Shown here piece by piece: positions 1 through 9,954 of a DNA stretch of 64,000 bases. The notes under the pieces are model-generated. The model saw only the letters and a program-made list of their open reading frames with translations. It did no database searches and was not told the origin of the DNA. Source of the stretch: Rhinopithecus roxellana. Lineage: Eukaryota; Chordata; Mammalia; Primates; Cercopithecidae. Within the stretch, counting starts at the first letter, position 1; each line of letters opens with the position of its first letter. The translations under genes and the position numbers were made by a program. The stretch spans positions 100,105,858 through 100,169,857 of the forward strand of contig NC_044553.1 of NCBI RefSeq assembly GCF_007565055.1, read 5' to 3'.

Positions 1-1259
1 TGAGATGGAAAACACTGTAAAATGAAAAAATCAGGCATAGTAACAGAAAGAAAAAGTAAGAGCCATGAGGTTGTTATTGGTTTAGGTTACAGTTTTGAGA
101 CTTGTAATTCTAGATTAAAGTATTTCATTGTTGCAGATTTTTCAACAGAAGGACCAATAAAAATAGCTAAAACGTGTTGTATGTCTACTGTGTATACTAT
201 AGGTATTGTTCTGTTTGCTTTCTAGAGTTTAATTCATTTAATCATTACAACAACCTGTGTAAGACAGGTCCTGTTATCCTTGTCTTACACGTGGGGAAAC
301 CAAGACATAGTTTAAGTAACTTCTTCAGTCATATGGGTAGGAAGTGGCAGAGCCAGAATTTGAGCCTAGGCATTCTGGCTCCAGACTCTATGCCCTTAAT
401 CCCAGTAAGGGATTGCCTCCCTTCATTATCAGATCTTTCAAGTTCTTTTGAATAAACATGATAAAATTGATTTCCCTTTATTCAGGAGAGGTTATGGCAT
501 GTTTGTGGCTATGCCAGACTAGAATCACAGGAGCTGTAAGTTCTCGTCTCACATTTGCCATTCATTTGCTGAAATTACTTAATTTCCCTGTTTTAGACTC
601 TGAATATTTATAATTAATAAGAACTTGAGTATAAGAAGAAAAATATAAAATTCAGATAAAAAATCTTCTAGAAATACCTTCTCTTGCTGAAGTAAAATTT
701 CATTGTTAATGGATTGGGTTACCAGGATCATTCTGTCAACACAGTTTTTATTAAAATGGATAATAGGAATTTTCCCTAACTCTTGTTAATTACTTGGAAC
801 CTACAGAAATCAATTAAAATGACCTGAAAAGTTGAGAAGCATAGTTTATTTTTAAAATGATATTATGAGTTTGCTTCCTTCCAGCTGGAATTTCTGTTAA
901 AATACCAGGGAGAAAGGGTCTGGAGGTCAGGCTTTCTTTTAAAGCCCCAAGCCTCTAATTACATTGTTAGTCTTTGTGGTGACTAGCCACCATCCTGATT
1001 CATCTCATCTCATAGCATAAACTCATATGTGATCCCATCAGCCTATGAATAAAGACACTCCTATTATCAGGGAATTCTAAGGATGTAGAGTCTCCCTCCC
1101 AGGAACCAGGGACGGAGGCCAGTTAGATTCTTTTTATTTAATAGGAGCATAGGCATTGTTCTATTTCAAAGGATTTCCTTGTCTATTTTAAACATTTGTG
1201 TGTAAATTCCATGGTATCACCCTATGTTTTAATCATAACAAATACTTTTTTTCCTGTAG
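1..1259 (+). other. SEC23A: SEC23A terminal intron (partial)
   Basis: The interval ends in a good splice acceptor: a T-rich tract at 1246-1256 followed by CAG-like TGTAG at 1255-1259, directly before the recognised SEC23A last exon. The 5' end of the intron lies outside the window. No further exon could be recognised in the 1.26 kb; the short ORFs here overlap an old MIR element and AT-rich sequence and resemble nothing known. The strand follows from the coding exon. Confidence 0.8.
216..430 (-). repeat. MIR SINE
   Basis: Antisense match to the MIR core: a stretch like 'cattacaacaacctgtg', then a 'ggggaaaccaagacatag' block and a 'gtggcagagccagaatttga' block in MIR order. It lies within the SEC23A terminal intron and is heavily diverged, as expected for this old family. 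Confidence 0.75.
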
Positions 1260-1349
1260 GAGTCTGGAGCACCTATTCTTACAGATGATGTTAGTTTACA
1301 AGTGTTTATGGATCACTTGAAGAAACTTGCTGTGTCCAGTGCTGCTTGA
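1260..1349 (+). CDS. SEC23A: SEC23A, terminal coding exon (C-terminal 29 residues)
   Basis: SEC23A is the GTPase-activating inner-coat subunit of COPII. It pairs with SEC24, acts on SAR1 at ER exit sites and drives ER-to-Golgi vesicle budding. The exon opens after a TGTAG acceptor and reads 29 codons to TGA at 1347-1349. It contains TDDVSLQVFMDHLKKLAV and ends SSAA, the conserved extreme C-terminus of SEC23 (end of the gelsolin-like region). I assumed phase 0 at the acceptor because it keeps the ESGAP lead-in open. SEC23B has a very similar C-terminus. SEC23A is preferred because a long AU-rich 3' UTR and about 60 kb of gene-free DNA follow, as known downstream of primate SEC23A. The acceptor and upstream intron argue against a processed copy. 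All upstream exons are outside the window. Confidence 0.9.
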   Translation, partial: ESGAPILTDDVSLQVFMDHLKKLAVSSAA

Positions 1350-2205
1350 AGTGCTAAACATGTTAAAGACACTTAAGAAGATGAAATAATATTCAAATTT
1401 CATTTTTTCCTTTTTCCATTTATCTGTGGAAACCAACAGATATTGCTCTATATTTTTTTGTATTAGTATGGTTTGAGACAACATAGGGAAAATATTCACA
1501 TTTGTAGATTAAGCTGGAATTATAATGAGAGCAATAAGAACAAATTTATTTTGCTTACCACAGTGTTATAACTGGTTCTAGAAATTTGAGGTCTTTATAA
1601 CTTAATTATGTTTAATAAAAATAGAGTCTGCCTTGTACTACAGATGTAATTTATTTGTATAATGCAGACAGACCCAAAGTGGCACTGAATTTCCTTGCTC
1701 ACCTTTTAAAAACTTGTTCGTTAATTTTAGCCAGAAAACTAAAAAACATTAGTAATGATAAATGTGTACATTTTTTGCTTATTCATTGAATATTTTTCTG
1801 TAATTTTCAGCACTTATGTATACACTTTTTATGTACTTACTAGGGTAAGGCAGATTTATTTTTATGATTTGTTTAGGAATTATTTGATTTTATAATGGTA
1901 ATTTTCATGATGATAATGTTTTTGGTTATTTGGAAAGATACTTTAGAGATGAAAGTTTTTTTTGGGTAACAATCCCGCAGCTGACAATAAATGTGAAATT
2001 TCCACAAAATATCCAACCTATGTGACTAAACACAACAGTTTTTTTTTTAAAGGGAGATAGAAAATAAATGGTTTTGTTGGAGTGCATTTTAGTAAGCCTT
2101 TGCAGTAAAATGACTGTTGTAACTACTAAACCAAATTTAGATTTCACAGCATAGTTTTGTTGTTTTTCCCTTGTTTTTCTGAGGTAAATTTTGTATTATA
2201 TCCTT

Positions 2206-2306
2206 CAGTATTTTAACACTACTTTGGCAGTTTACACATTACTTTTTGTTTTTGCTTCCTTTTTGTGAAATTTATTAAGTTGTGGTTCTTATTGATAACA
2301 GTATTA
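2206..2306 (+). promoter_or_regulatory. Two miR-200b/200c/429 seed matches in the SEC23A 3' UTR
   Basis: CAGTATT occurs at 2206-2212 (7-mer) and CAGTATTA at 2299-2306 (8-mer). Both complement positions 2-8 of the miR-200b/c/429 seed. SEC23A is an established target of this family. A GAACAAA at 1538-1544 also fits the seed of miR-375, another reported SEC23A regulator. The seed matches are direct; their use is known from the gene and not shown by this sequence. Confidence 0.65.
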
Positions 2307-2658
2307 TATAATGTTTGCTTAATTATATCATGTGATGCTCAGTTCTATTTTGATTTATTCATTGGTATTCACTTTTACCTTTAAAGTTTACTTGTAGCAA
2401 ATATGTTTACATTGATAAAGCCAGATATGTTTTGACAATGAAATTTACATATCAAGTACATACACCACTGCAAATAAAAGGTGGTGCTATGATATATGCT
2501 TAGGAGGACAGTTTTAATGATTGTACTTGCATGAACACAATCATATGATGGTAAAACAGAAACTTAAGAAAAAATTGTTTATATGTTGTATTCAATTAGC
2601 TTAAATAAATTGCATTGTTATATTTTATTTGAATTGAACTGTGCTAGGCCTAAATGCC

Positions 2659-2664
2659 AATAAA
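2659..2664 (+). promoter_or_regulatory. Distal polyadenylation signal AATAAA of SEC23A
   Basis: A canonical AATAAA is followed within 30 bases by a T-rich stretch (about 2672-2690, 'cactgtttttctgg') that could serve as downstream element. It is the last of four AATAAA hexamers in the 3' UTR and gives a UTR of about 1.34 kb. The proximal signal at 1614-1619 would give a UTR of about 0.3 kb. Confidence 0.65.
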
Positions 2665-2769
2665 ATATACTTTTCACTGTTTTTCTGGCTATTTTGAAAT
2701 CTAGTAAAACCTGAGAAGCCTAATGTGAAATTAGAGTATTTAAAATCATTAGATTTAAAAGCTACTCCT

Positions 2770-2942
2770 TTAAAAAAAAACAACTTTAAGATATAATTCA
2801 CACATCATACACGTCACCTACTTAAAGTACACAATTCAATAATTTTGAATATTTTCATGAAGTTATGTAATCACATCACCACAATCAATCTTAGAGTATT
2901 TTTTATCACTCCCAATAGTTACTCATTTTTGTCATAAGGCTA
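2770..2942 (-). repeat. L1M 3'-UTR fragment
   Basis: Antisense match to the 3' UTR of old mammalian L1: a 'gatataattcacacatcata' block, then 'aaagtacacaattcaataa', then 'atgtaatcacatcaccacaa'. It begins just after the inferred SEC23A transcript end. Confidence 0.65.
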
Positions 2943-2977
2943 GTGTGTTTTTAAAAAGGGAGATAGAAGTTCATGTA

Positions 2978-3279
2978 GTTTTTTGTTGTTGTTGTTCGAG
3001 ACAGAGTCTTGCTCTGTTGCCCAGGCTGGAGTGCAGTGGCACAGTCTCGGCTTACTGCAACCTCCACCTTCTGGGTTCAAGCTATTCTCCTGCCTCAGCT
3101 TCCTGAGTAACTGGGATTATAGGCGCCTGCCACCACGCCAGGCTAAGTTTTGTATTTTCAGTAGAGATGGGGTTTCACCATATTGGCCAGGCTGGTCTTG
3201 AACTCCTGACCTCAGGCGATCCACCTGCCTAGGCCTCCCAAAGTGCTAGGATTACAGGTGTGAGCCACTGCACCCAGCC
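2978..3279 (-). mobile_element. Alu (AluS-like), full length
   Basis: Complete dimeric Alu in antisense, from the T/TTG-rich tail at about 2978 to the end of the left monomer. Imperfect target duplications flank it: aagttcatgta (2967-2977) and aagttcacata (3280-3290). ORFs through it are shadows of the Alu. Confidence 0.92.
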
Positions 3280-3290
3280 AAGTTCACATA

Positions 3291-3581
3291 TTTTGAATTG
3301 AGGAAAGACATTATAATGATGACACCTGTTTAATTTGCCTGTTCTCTTAAGTTATATCCTTTAAGAATGGTGTTGTGCCATTGTTTCTTGTCTTGGTACT
3401 CAGCCCTAAACTGTCCTCTACTTCTAAATCAATTACAGCTGAATTTAGGGATAAGGATGAACAAATATATCATCATACCCTTTTAGCTTACCATTTAAAA
3501 GCAATCACCTGGGATCATTTTTGTGTATAATTTATCTGTTTCTAAATTATCTACTTACATAGACTGTTGAATGTTTAGCCC
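3291..3581. other. Stretch without recognised features
   Basis: About 290 bases of apparently unique, AT-rich sequence between an Alu and an MLT1A LTR. No ORF, repeat or regulatory motif was recognised. Confidence 0.5.
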
Positions 3582-4757
3582 TGTCTTAGTTCATTTGGGC
3601 TGCTAGAACAAAATACCTTAGACTGGGTATTTTACAACCAATGGAAGTTTATTTCTCACAGTTCTGGAGGCTGGGAAGTCCACAATCAAGTAGAGTTGGT
3701 GTCTGGTGATGGCTCTCTGCTTTCTAGATGGCACCTTCTATGTGTCCTCACATGGTGGAAGGAAGGGAGATGAACAAGCTTCCACAGGCACCTTTTGTAA
3801 AAGCACTAATCCCATCCATGAGGGTGTACCCCTCATTCTCTAATCACTTCCTAAAGGCCCCACTGATCTGGGAGGGAGGCAGAGAAGTGCTAGGAAGGGA
3901 AGGACATGGTCCTTGGTTAGGGCTTCACCTCTAGGCCTGTGCCCACAGACCTGGGTGAAGACAGGCATTTCTGTTTTCCTGCCCAAATGTTGCACTTCCC
4001 AAGATCACCCTGGCCCACCATGCCCCCATCCTGTGCTTTTAACAACCTGGAGACCCTAGCGGGCACACACAAGCGGCCGGACATCAGGAGGAACACATTG
4101 GCGGAAGAACACAAAAACAGCAGGACGTCGACAGGCGCAGGTCGGCAGAAGAGCACAACTGGAGACTCCAGTAGACACCGGCAGGCCAACCAGTGGAAGG
4201 ACAGGGAGTTGGGCTGGGGCTCCGAAGGAGTGCCCGGGCTGCTGAGCTGCCTGACTCCAGGGGAAAACCACCTTCCCACTCCATCTCCCTTCTGGCTCCC
4301 CATCCATCTGCTGAGAACTTTCACTCAATAAAACCTTGCACTCATTCTTCAAGCCCACGTGGGATCTGATTCTCCCAGTATACCAAGGCAAGAAACCCTG
4401 GGATACAGAAAGCCCTCTGTCCTTGCGATAAGGCAGGTGGTCTAATTGACCTGACACAAGCCGCCTACAGACGCCTAAACTGAAAGAGCGTACTGTAACA
4501 CATGCCCAGTGGGGCTTCAGCTGTGAACATTCACCCCTAAACACTGCTGTGGGGTGGGAGCCCCACACCTGCCTTTCTGCATGCTCCCCCTAGAGGTTTG
4601 AGCATTGGGGAACTGAAGAAGCGAGCCACACCCTCATCGTACACCCTGCCAGGGGGTTAAGGGAAATTTTCCCGTTTCACCACCTCTTAAATGTCATATT
4701 GGAGATTAGGTTTCAACATAGGAACTTTGAGGGAACCCAAACGCTTAGACCACAGCA
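3582..4757 (-). repeat. MLT1A LTR (MaLR), split by an ERV LTR
   Basis: Two collinear antisense pieces of one MLT1A LTR: 3582-3863 (begins 'tgtcttagttcatttgggc', contains 'cacagttctggaggctggga') and 4680-4757 (from 'ccacctctt' to 'ccacagca'). The pieces rejoin across 3864-4679 when one copy of the CCAC duplication is removed. It is an old non-coding ERVL-MaLR LTR. Confidence 0.85.
3864..4679 (+). mobile_element. Solo LTR of a gammaretrovirus-like (ERV1) endogenous retrovirus
   Basis: An 816-bp TG...CA element interrupts the MLT1A LTR. A perfect 4-bp duplication CCAC flanks it (3860-3863 and 4680-4683), the size made by gammaretrovirus-type integrases. AATAAA at 4327-4332 sits in 'tttcactcaataaaacctt', the usual U3-R end of class I LTRs, so transcription runs on the + strand and U5 would be unusually long, about 330 bp. 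It is G+C-rich with CpGs at 4060-4250. The family looks MER52/MER4-like, but I cannot name it with confidence. No internal viral genes remain, which implies LTR-LTR recombination. ORFs on both strands here are incidental. Confidence 0.8.
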
Positions 4758-4776
4758 CTCTTTTAAAGAACGTGGA

Positions 4777-5139
4777 TGATATGGTTTGGGTTGTGTCCCT
4801 GCCCAAATCTCATGTCAAATTGGAGGAGGGGCCTGGTGGGAGGTGACTGGATCACGGGGGCAGATTTTCCCCTTGCTGTTTTCATAATAGTTGGTTCTCG
4901 TGAGATCTGATCGTTTAAAAGTGTGTGGCACTTCCGCCTTTGCTCGCTCGCTCTCCTGCTCTGTCGTGGTAAGACGTGCTTGCTTCCCCTTTGCCTTCTG
5001 CCATGACTAAGTTTCCTGAGGCTTCCCAGTCATGCTTCCTGTTAAACCTGTGGAACTGTGAGTCAATTAAACCTTTTTTCTCCATAAATTATACAGTCTC
5101 AGGTAGTTCTTTATAGCAGTGTGAAAACAGACTAATACA
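4777..5139 (+). repeat. MST-type MaLR solo LTR
   Basis: Begins 'tgatatggtttggg' and ends 'cagactaataca', the conserved termini of THE1/MST LTRs; the length of 363 bp and the internal 'gtgagatctgatcgttta' block fit MSTA/MSTB. It carries the family polyadenylation region near 5070. It lies 20 bp past the MLT1A end. A 5-bp duplication is not clear (gtgga against gtagg). Confidence 0.88.
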
Positions 5140-5912
5140 GTAGGATGGATAAAGAATATTTGCTAAATAGCAGCACCGAGTAGCTTTGGTATATTACCCA
5201 GAACTATTTTGGAATTTATTTTTGAATCTACTACTTCTATTGGCATAATCTCTAAAAATGATCTTAGACATCATCTATGTACACAGATGTAACAGGATAA
5301 ATTTATTCTTTTATTGGCAGATTCCGAAACTGAGCTGACATTTCTCTGTTTAGTTCCCCACTTGATAGACTTCCCTCTCATATCCCCAGACTCAGAGACT
5401 GCATCTAATGAGTGTACTTAGTTGTCTAGCTCAGGCCAGAAACCAAAGAATCATTTTCAACTCTTACTCTTCTCAACATCTTTGGTAACCACATTGTAAA
5501 AATTCAACCTCTCTAGTATTTCCATAATCTATTTCCAGTTCTCTATCCTACTGTTATTCGGCCTTCATTATATCTCACCTGGCTTGGTGAAATAGCCTCC
5601 TAACGAGCCTACTTTCTCCAATCTCCTTGTCTCTATTCCTCTTTTCAATTCACTTTCCACACTGCAACAATAGTGCTATTTCTGAATATAAGTCCGATTC
5701 AGTCATTTCCTTTTGCCCTCCCAATAAAATCCAAACACTTTGGCCTTGTAACATTGTATACTATATATCAGATTATACCCCAGTTCTCTGCTAGAAAAAC
5801 GGTATAAAAGACACAACTGAAAAGGTGTATTGGAGAGGGATTCTAGTTGTACCCAAGCATGAAATTTAGGTGTTGTATTTGGTATCTATTTAGTGTCAAA
5901 AGCAAATGCATT
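5140..5912 (+). other. Old repeat-like sequence, perhaps L2
   Basis: About 5400-5760 recalls degraded L2-type text ('agcctcctaacgagcctac', 'ttccacactgcaacaatag', 'ccaataaaatccaaac'), but it is too diverged for a firm family name. The flanks 5140-5400 and 5760-5912 show nothing recognisable. Confidence 0.4.
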
Positions 5913-6210
5913 TTTTTTTTTTTTGGGAGACGGAGTCTTGCTCTGTCGCCCGGGCTGGAGTGCAGTGGCCGGATCTCAGCTCACTGCAAGCTCTGCCTCC
6001 CGGACTTACGCCATTCTCCTGCCTCAGCCTCCCGAGTAGCTGGGACTACAGGCGCCCGCCACCTCGCCCGGCTAGTTTTTTGTATTTTTTTAGTAGAGAC
6101 GGGGTTTCACCGTGTTCGCCAGGATGGTCTCGATCTCCTGACCTCGTGATTCGCCCGTCTCGGCCTCCCAAAGTGCTGGAATTACAGGCTTGAGCCACCG
6201 CGCCCGGCCC
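5913..6210 (-). mobile_element. AluY of Old World monkey type
   Basis: Full-length antisense AluY with very little divergence. It has bases typical of cercopithecid AluY: 'cctcgcccggctagtttttt', 'gtggccggatctcagctcac' and 'aggcttgagccaccgcgcc'. Flanking duplications agcaaatgcatt lie at 5901-5912 and 6211-6222. Low divergence and a perfect duplication imply a recent insertion, probably absent from hominoids. Confidence 0.93.
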
Positions 6211-6352
6211 AGCAAATGCATTCTCTACTGGCTGTTACAAATTAAATTCCAAGGCTTATTGCACTTGCTTTTATTTTAAATGAACATGATATTTTTTTCA
6301 GTTATTTTCAAACTGCAGACCAATTAGGATTATTTCCTTTATCTTTTATAAA

Positions 6353-6481
6353 ATTAAAAAAAATAGAGATGAGGTTTCACTGTGTTGGCCAGGTTGGTTT
6401 TGACCTCTTGGCCTCAAGCAATCCTTCTGCCTTAGCCTTCCAAAGTTCTAGGATTACAGGCATGAGATACCTCGCCCAGCC
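6353..6481 (-). repeat. Alu left-monomer fragment (FLAM-like)
   Basis: A single antisense left monomer ('agagatgaggtttcactgtg' to 'acctcgcccagcc') next to a short A/T-rich tail at 6348-6365. It is more diverged than the neighbouring AluY. Confidence 0.75.
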
Positions 6482-8006
6482 GGATTATTTCCTTTCTAAC
6501 ATCCGTCTTTACATTTTTATTTTCATTTCCCATGTATCCACTATACATGCATATATACTTTTTGTATATATGCTTGACTTGCGTTCATCTTGAGGATTTT
6601 GTCAAGTTATTCTACAGATGTTTCTATTTTTCTTATTTGCTTTTTAATAGTTTATGAAATTAAGTCTCCTTTCTTCTGTTCATTCTTCCTCTTTGTTTAT
6701 CTATTGAAACAACTGCTGTTCTAGGCTTAATGTATTATTTTCCAGTGAACAGAATAATATTAAGGTATGGAACAGTGAAGTTACATTACTAAATATATTT
6801 GATTTTTTTTTTCTTCCCTACCTATGGATTATACTGACCAGCATCTTCAGCTGCTTTTCTTTGAGACCTGGTTTTTTTTTTTTCTGTGTGTCTATTTTCT
6901 TACATTTTGTTATTGCCTACCTTTTTCTACATTTTCTGCGTACTAATTTTCAAGGAGCAATTTTAAAGCTCAGTTTTTACTCTACATTGTTCAAGCCTGA
7001 TTTGTACTGTTTGCAAATATTTTGGTCTTCGATTAATCTTATCTAAAACTTCACAGCAGGAAAAACTTAAATTGCACCACTGATGGAATGATTTGTGGGT
7101 TTTTTTGGTTAATCCTTTAGTTTTAAACAACAGTTCAAAATGTTCAAAACACTACAAAAAATGTAGTGCCATAGGTATTCAAGACACAAACTGCAACTCT
7201 AAGAGAGGGGAAATTATTCAAAAATTGTTACTAATTTACCTTCTAAATGTAAGGGTATCCATGTATGTTCAGGCCACATTGTATAACTGGGGGTTCTCTG
7301 AATTAAGTTCCATGTAGAACACAATGTTTAATGAGATGAACAAAGCGAATCAATGGAGACTTTCATAAAAGCAAAAAAGTGATAGTTTGAAAGTATTAAT
7401 CCATTTCTAAAGCTAAGGAGAAAATTGAATATCAATTCTTCTGATAAGTGTAAAATACATGTGTTTTTTTTTTTTTTTTGAAAGTCTTAAAAATTATTCA
7501 AAGTTTTTTGCCCAGGCCAATTAAGAAGCATAATTGCTTAGTTATTTAATGATCAAGATTCATCTACTTTTCCTCTAATGAATTTCAACTGAGACTTGAT
7601 GTAACAGTCATACATTCACCACTCGTGAATGCAGTTTGGGAAACTGGACTTTTGGAGTTAAAAGGGTCAATTGAAATCATTAGGTCCTATTTCTTTACCC
7701 AATTCATTCAAGAATCCCTCCACAATATCACTGTTGGTCACCTGATCTCTGTAAAATACTTTCAGTGACAAGTCAAACAACAGCTGTAAGTTGCTGAATG
7801 CTGTGAGTGACTTACACCTTTAGAGAAAAGAATGTTGCTGAGTTAGGAAGGATTTGTATATGACATACCAAAGTAAACTTTGACCAGAATTTTATGAGGA
7901 AATACTTAACTCCATTTTACACGATAACACAATCTGAGGGGCTATGAACTTTCACCTAAAAGGCCATCTGGCAGTCTTTGATACTGTCATTAAAAGAAAG
8001 TGGGTA
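6482..8006. other. Gene-free AT-rich stretch
   Basis: About 1.5 kb, strongly AT-rich, with T-tracts at 6870-6890 and 7461-7479. Short ORFs of 60-75 codons have no recognisable domain. No repeat family was identified with confidence. Confidence 0.45.
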
Positions 8007-8306
8007 GGCCGGGCGCGGTGGCTCAAGCCTGTAATCCCAGCACTTTGGGAGGCCGAGACGGGCGGATCACGAGGTCAGGAGATCAAGACCATCCTGGCTA
8101 ACCCGCTGAAACCCCGTCTCTACTAAAAAAAATACAAAAAACTAGCCGGGCGAGGTGGCGAGCGCCTGTAGTCCCAGCTACTCGGGAGGCTGAGGCAGGA
8201 GAATGGCGTGAACCCGGGAGGCGGAGCTTGCAGTGAGCTGAGATCTGGCCAGTGCACTCCAGGCTGGGTGACAGAGCGAGACTCCGCCTCAGAAAAAAAA
8301 AAAAAA
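8007..8306 (+). mobile_element. AluY of Old World monkey type
   Basis: Full-length sense AluY. 'ggctcaagcctgtaatccca', 'aactagccgggcgaggtggc' and 'gcgcctgtagtcccagctac' are the state seen in cercopithecid AluY subfamilies. The tail is a clean A-run. Flanking duplication is gaaagtgggta before it and ggaagtgggta after it (to 8317). A private change is present at about 8244 ('ggccagtgcactcc'). Confidence 0.93.
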
Positions 8307-8317
8307 GGAAGTGGGTA

Positions 8318-8956
8318 GACAGTTACGTAGCAGATGTTTGCCGATTAGAAGAATGCTCTCAAGCAGGACATCGTGGACACACTCACCACAGAACTGTATA
8401 TTTTCCAACTGCAATAACCATGTATTTAAGTGGATAAAAGTACATTGTAGAGCTTGGTGTTATGAGTCTGTTTCCTGTGGAAAGTGTGGCCTGCTGTGCT
8501 GGGGAAGCTGCTGTTTTCTTTTCTGGTCGAGATCTTGTTCAACTGCCTTCATAGGGTACAGGGTGAAGCATCTACAGAATGATCCTGTGTATACATTTAA
8601 CCTGTTCTGGGTACTGCACTGTTTGTTTTAGCAAATTAGGAAAATCGACAAAATCAACAATTTTTGTAGAAATTAGAACTTTTTCTAAGAATAGCAAATC
8701 TGGAGATTACTTATGAGTAGTAGTAAAGATGTCCCTTTGAAGTGATAAGTATACTGAATAAAGAACCTCCAATAAGGAAGGATCACATTTCACTTTATTT
8801 AGTGGCTTAGAGCCTTTTCTTCAAGCCAATTTAAAAGTAACTTGATCTGCAGAGGTTTTAAAATTAATCTTTATCAAATCCTTGTGAGATGCTAATAGGT
8901 TAAGTATTCTGCATGTTTGAAAACATTAGTAAAGAAGAGATGAAAGAATCATAGAG
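8318..8956. other. Stretch without recognised features
   Basis: About 640 bases without a recognised repeat. The 106-codon ORF at 8311-8631 starts next to the Alu tail, is cysteine/tryptophan-rich and has no known domain, so it is not called as a gene. Confidence 0.45.
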
Positions 8957-9110
8957 CAGTGCTTCTCAAACTTGAACGTGAATCCTCATGGAATAATGAT
9001 AAAATGCAGATTTCCATCCAGTAGGTCTGAGGTTTTGCATTCTAACAAGCTCTCAGGTGATACCAGTGCTGCTGCTGTGGCAGGCCACAGTTTAAATGGC
9101 AATGTCAGCC
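8957..9110 (+). repeat. MER5A-like hAT fossil
   Basis: Matches the MER5A order: 'gagcagtgcttctcaaactt', 'ccagtaggtctgaggttttg', 'tctaacaagctctcaggtga', 'ctgctgctgtggcaggccac'. The 3' inverted repeat is eroded. It is a non-autonomous Charlie-type element. Confidence 0.75.
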
Positions 9111-9635
9111 AAGAGCAGCATTATGTTTTGGGACTCCCATAGGAAGAAGTCCAGCAGTCAGTTGGAAATGTGCATTTTGGACTCAGGAGACTCAGTTTTG
9201 GGAGCCATAAGCATAGAATAATAGTTGAAGTTATGAGAATAGATGAAATTGCTCTTCTTTAATTACTTACTAAATACTAATAAGGTAGTTAGGGAGCACA
9301 GAGTCAGACACAATCCTTCTCTGTCCAGCACAGATTATGCCATCCTGTATGGCCTCCTGCAATGTTTTAATTCTAAAATTCTATTTTTAATGAGAACATT
9401 AAGCCTACTGATTTATCAAGTATATCTTTTTCAGCAAGGAAGTATTTCTATTAAAAAGGCCATCAGGTTGCTGAAATATTAATGGTAGTACAATATCATG
9501 TAACTGAAGAGAATGTTATTGAATTCAGGATTTTGATGCAAACCCAGAGTTAGGTTCTTTATTTTAATAGGAATGTTGAGAAAACAAGATTCTGAGTAAT
9601 AAATTGTGAAATGGCTTGATTACTAATTGTCTTTC
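9111..9635. other. Stretch without recognised features
   Basis: 525 bases of apparently unique sequence; the small ORF at 9243-9482 has no recognisable motif. Confidence 0.4.
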
Positions 9636-9948
9636 GGCCGGGCATGGTGGCTCAGTTTACTCCCAAAGTGTAATCCTAGCACTTTGGGAGGCCGAGGCAG
9701 TTGGATCGTTTGAGGTCAGGAGTTTGAGACCAGTCTGGCCAACATGGTGAAACCCTGTCTCTACTGAAAATACAAAAATTAGCTGGGCGTGGTGGTGCAT
9801 GCCTGTAATCCCAGCTCCTCAGGAGGCTGAGGCAGGAGAATTGCTTGAACCCAGGAGGTGGAGGTTGCAGTGAGCCAAGATTGCACCACTGCACTCTAGC
9901 CTGGGCGACAGAGTGAGACTCCATCTCAAAAAAAAAAAAAAAAAAAAA
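9636..9948 (+). mobile_element. Alu (AluS-like) with an internal hairpin mutation
   Basis: Full-length sense Alu with flanking gtcttt at 9629-9634 and 9949-9954. Near its 5' end the usual 'cacgcctgtaatcc' has been replaced by a longer segment, so that 9660-9670 is an exact inverted copy of 9680-9690. The rest of the element is ordinary. Confidence 0.9.
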
Positions 9949-9954
9949 GTCTTT

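Larger units (their letters stand above)
1350..2685 (+). other. SEC23A: SEC23A 3' UTR
   Basis: AT-rich sequence with many ATTTA pentamers follows the stop codon and lacks interspersed repeats until about 2770, as expected for a transcribed and constrained 3' UTR. AATAAA hexamers lie at 1614-1619, 2473-2478, 2604-2609 and 2659-2664, so short and long isoforms are possible. I place the main end 15-25 bases after the last hexamer because repeat-derived sequence begins soon after it. The end is inferred; no cleavage site was observed. Confidence 0.75.

Noticed and set aside
1260..1349. Reading the terminal exon as SEC23B
   Set aside because: The C-termini are nearly identical, but the long AU-rich UTR and the long gene-free downstream region fit SEC23A better. 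A whole-exon alignment would settle it.
3917..4568. Overlapping ORFs of 130-170 codons on both strands
   Set aside because: They lie wholly inside the G+C-rich ERV LTR, oppose each other, and show no protein motif.
5847..6193. ORFs of 95-100 codons with LSPGLECSG-like text, and similar ORFs in all other Alus
   Set aside because: Well-known translations of Alu sequence. No splice context suggests Alu exonisation.
8311..8631. 106-codon Cys/Trp-rich ORF just after the AluY
   Set aside because: No recognised domain, start within the Alu-flank duplication, no splice or promoter support. Chance ORF likely.
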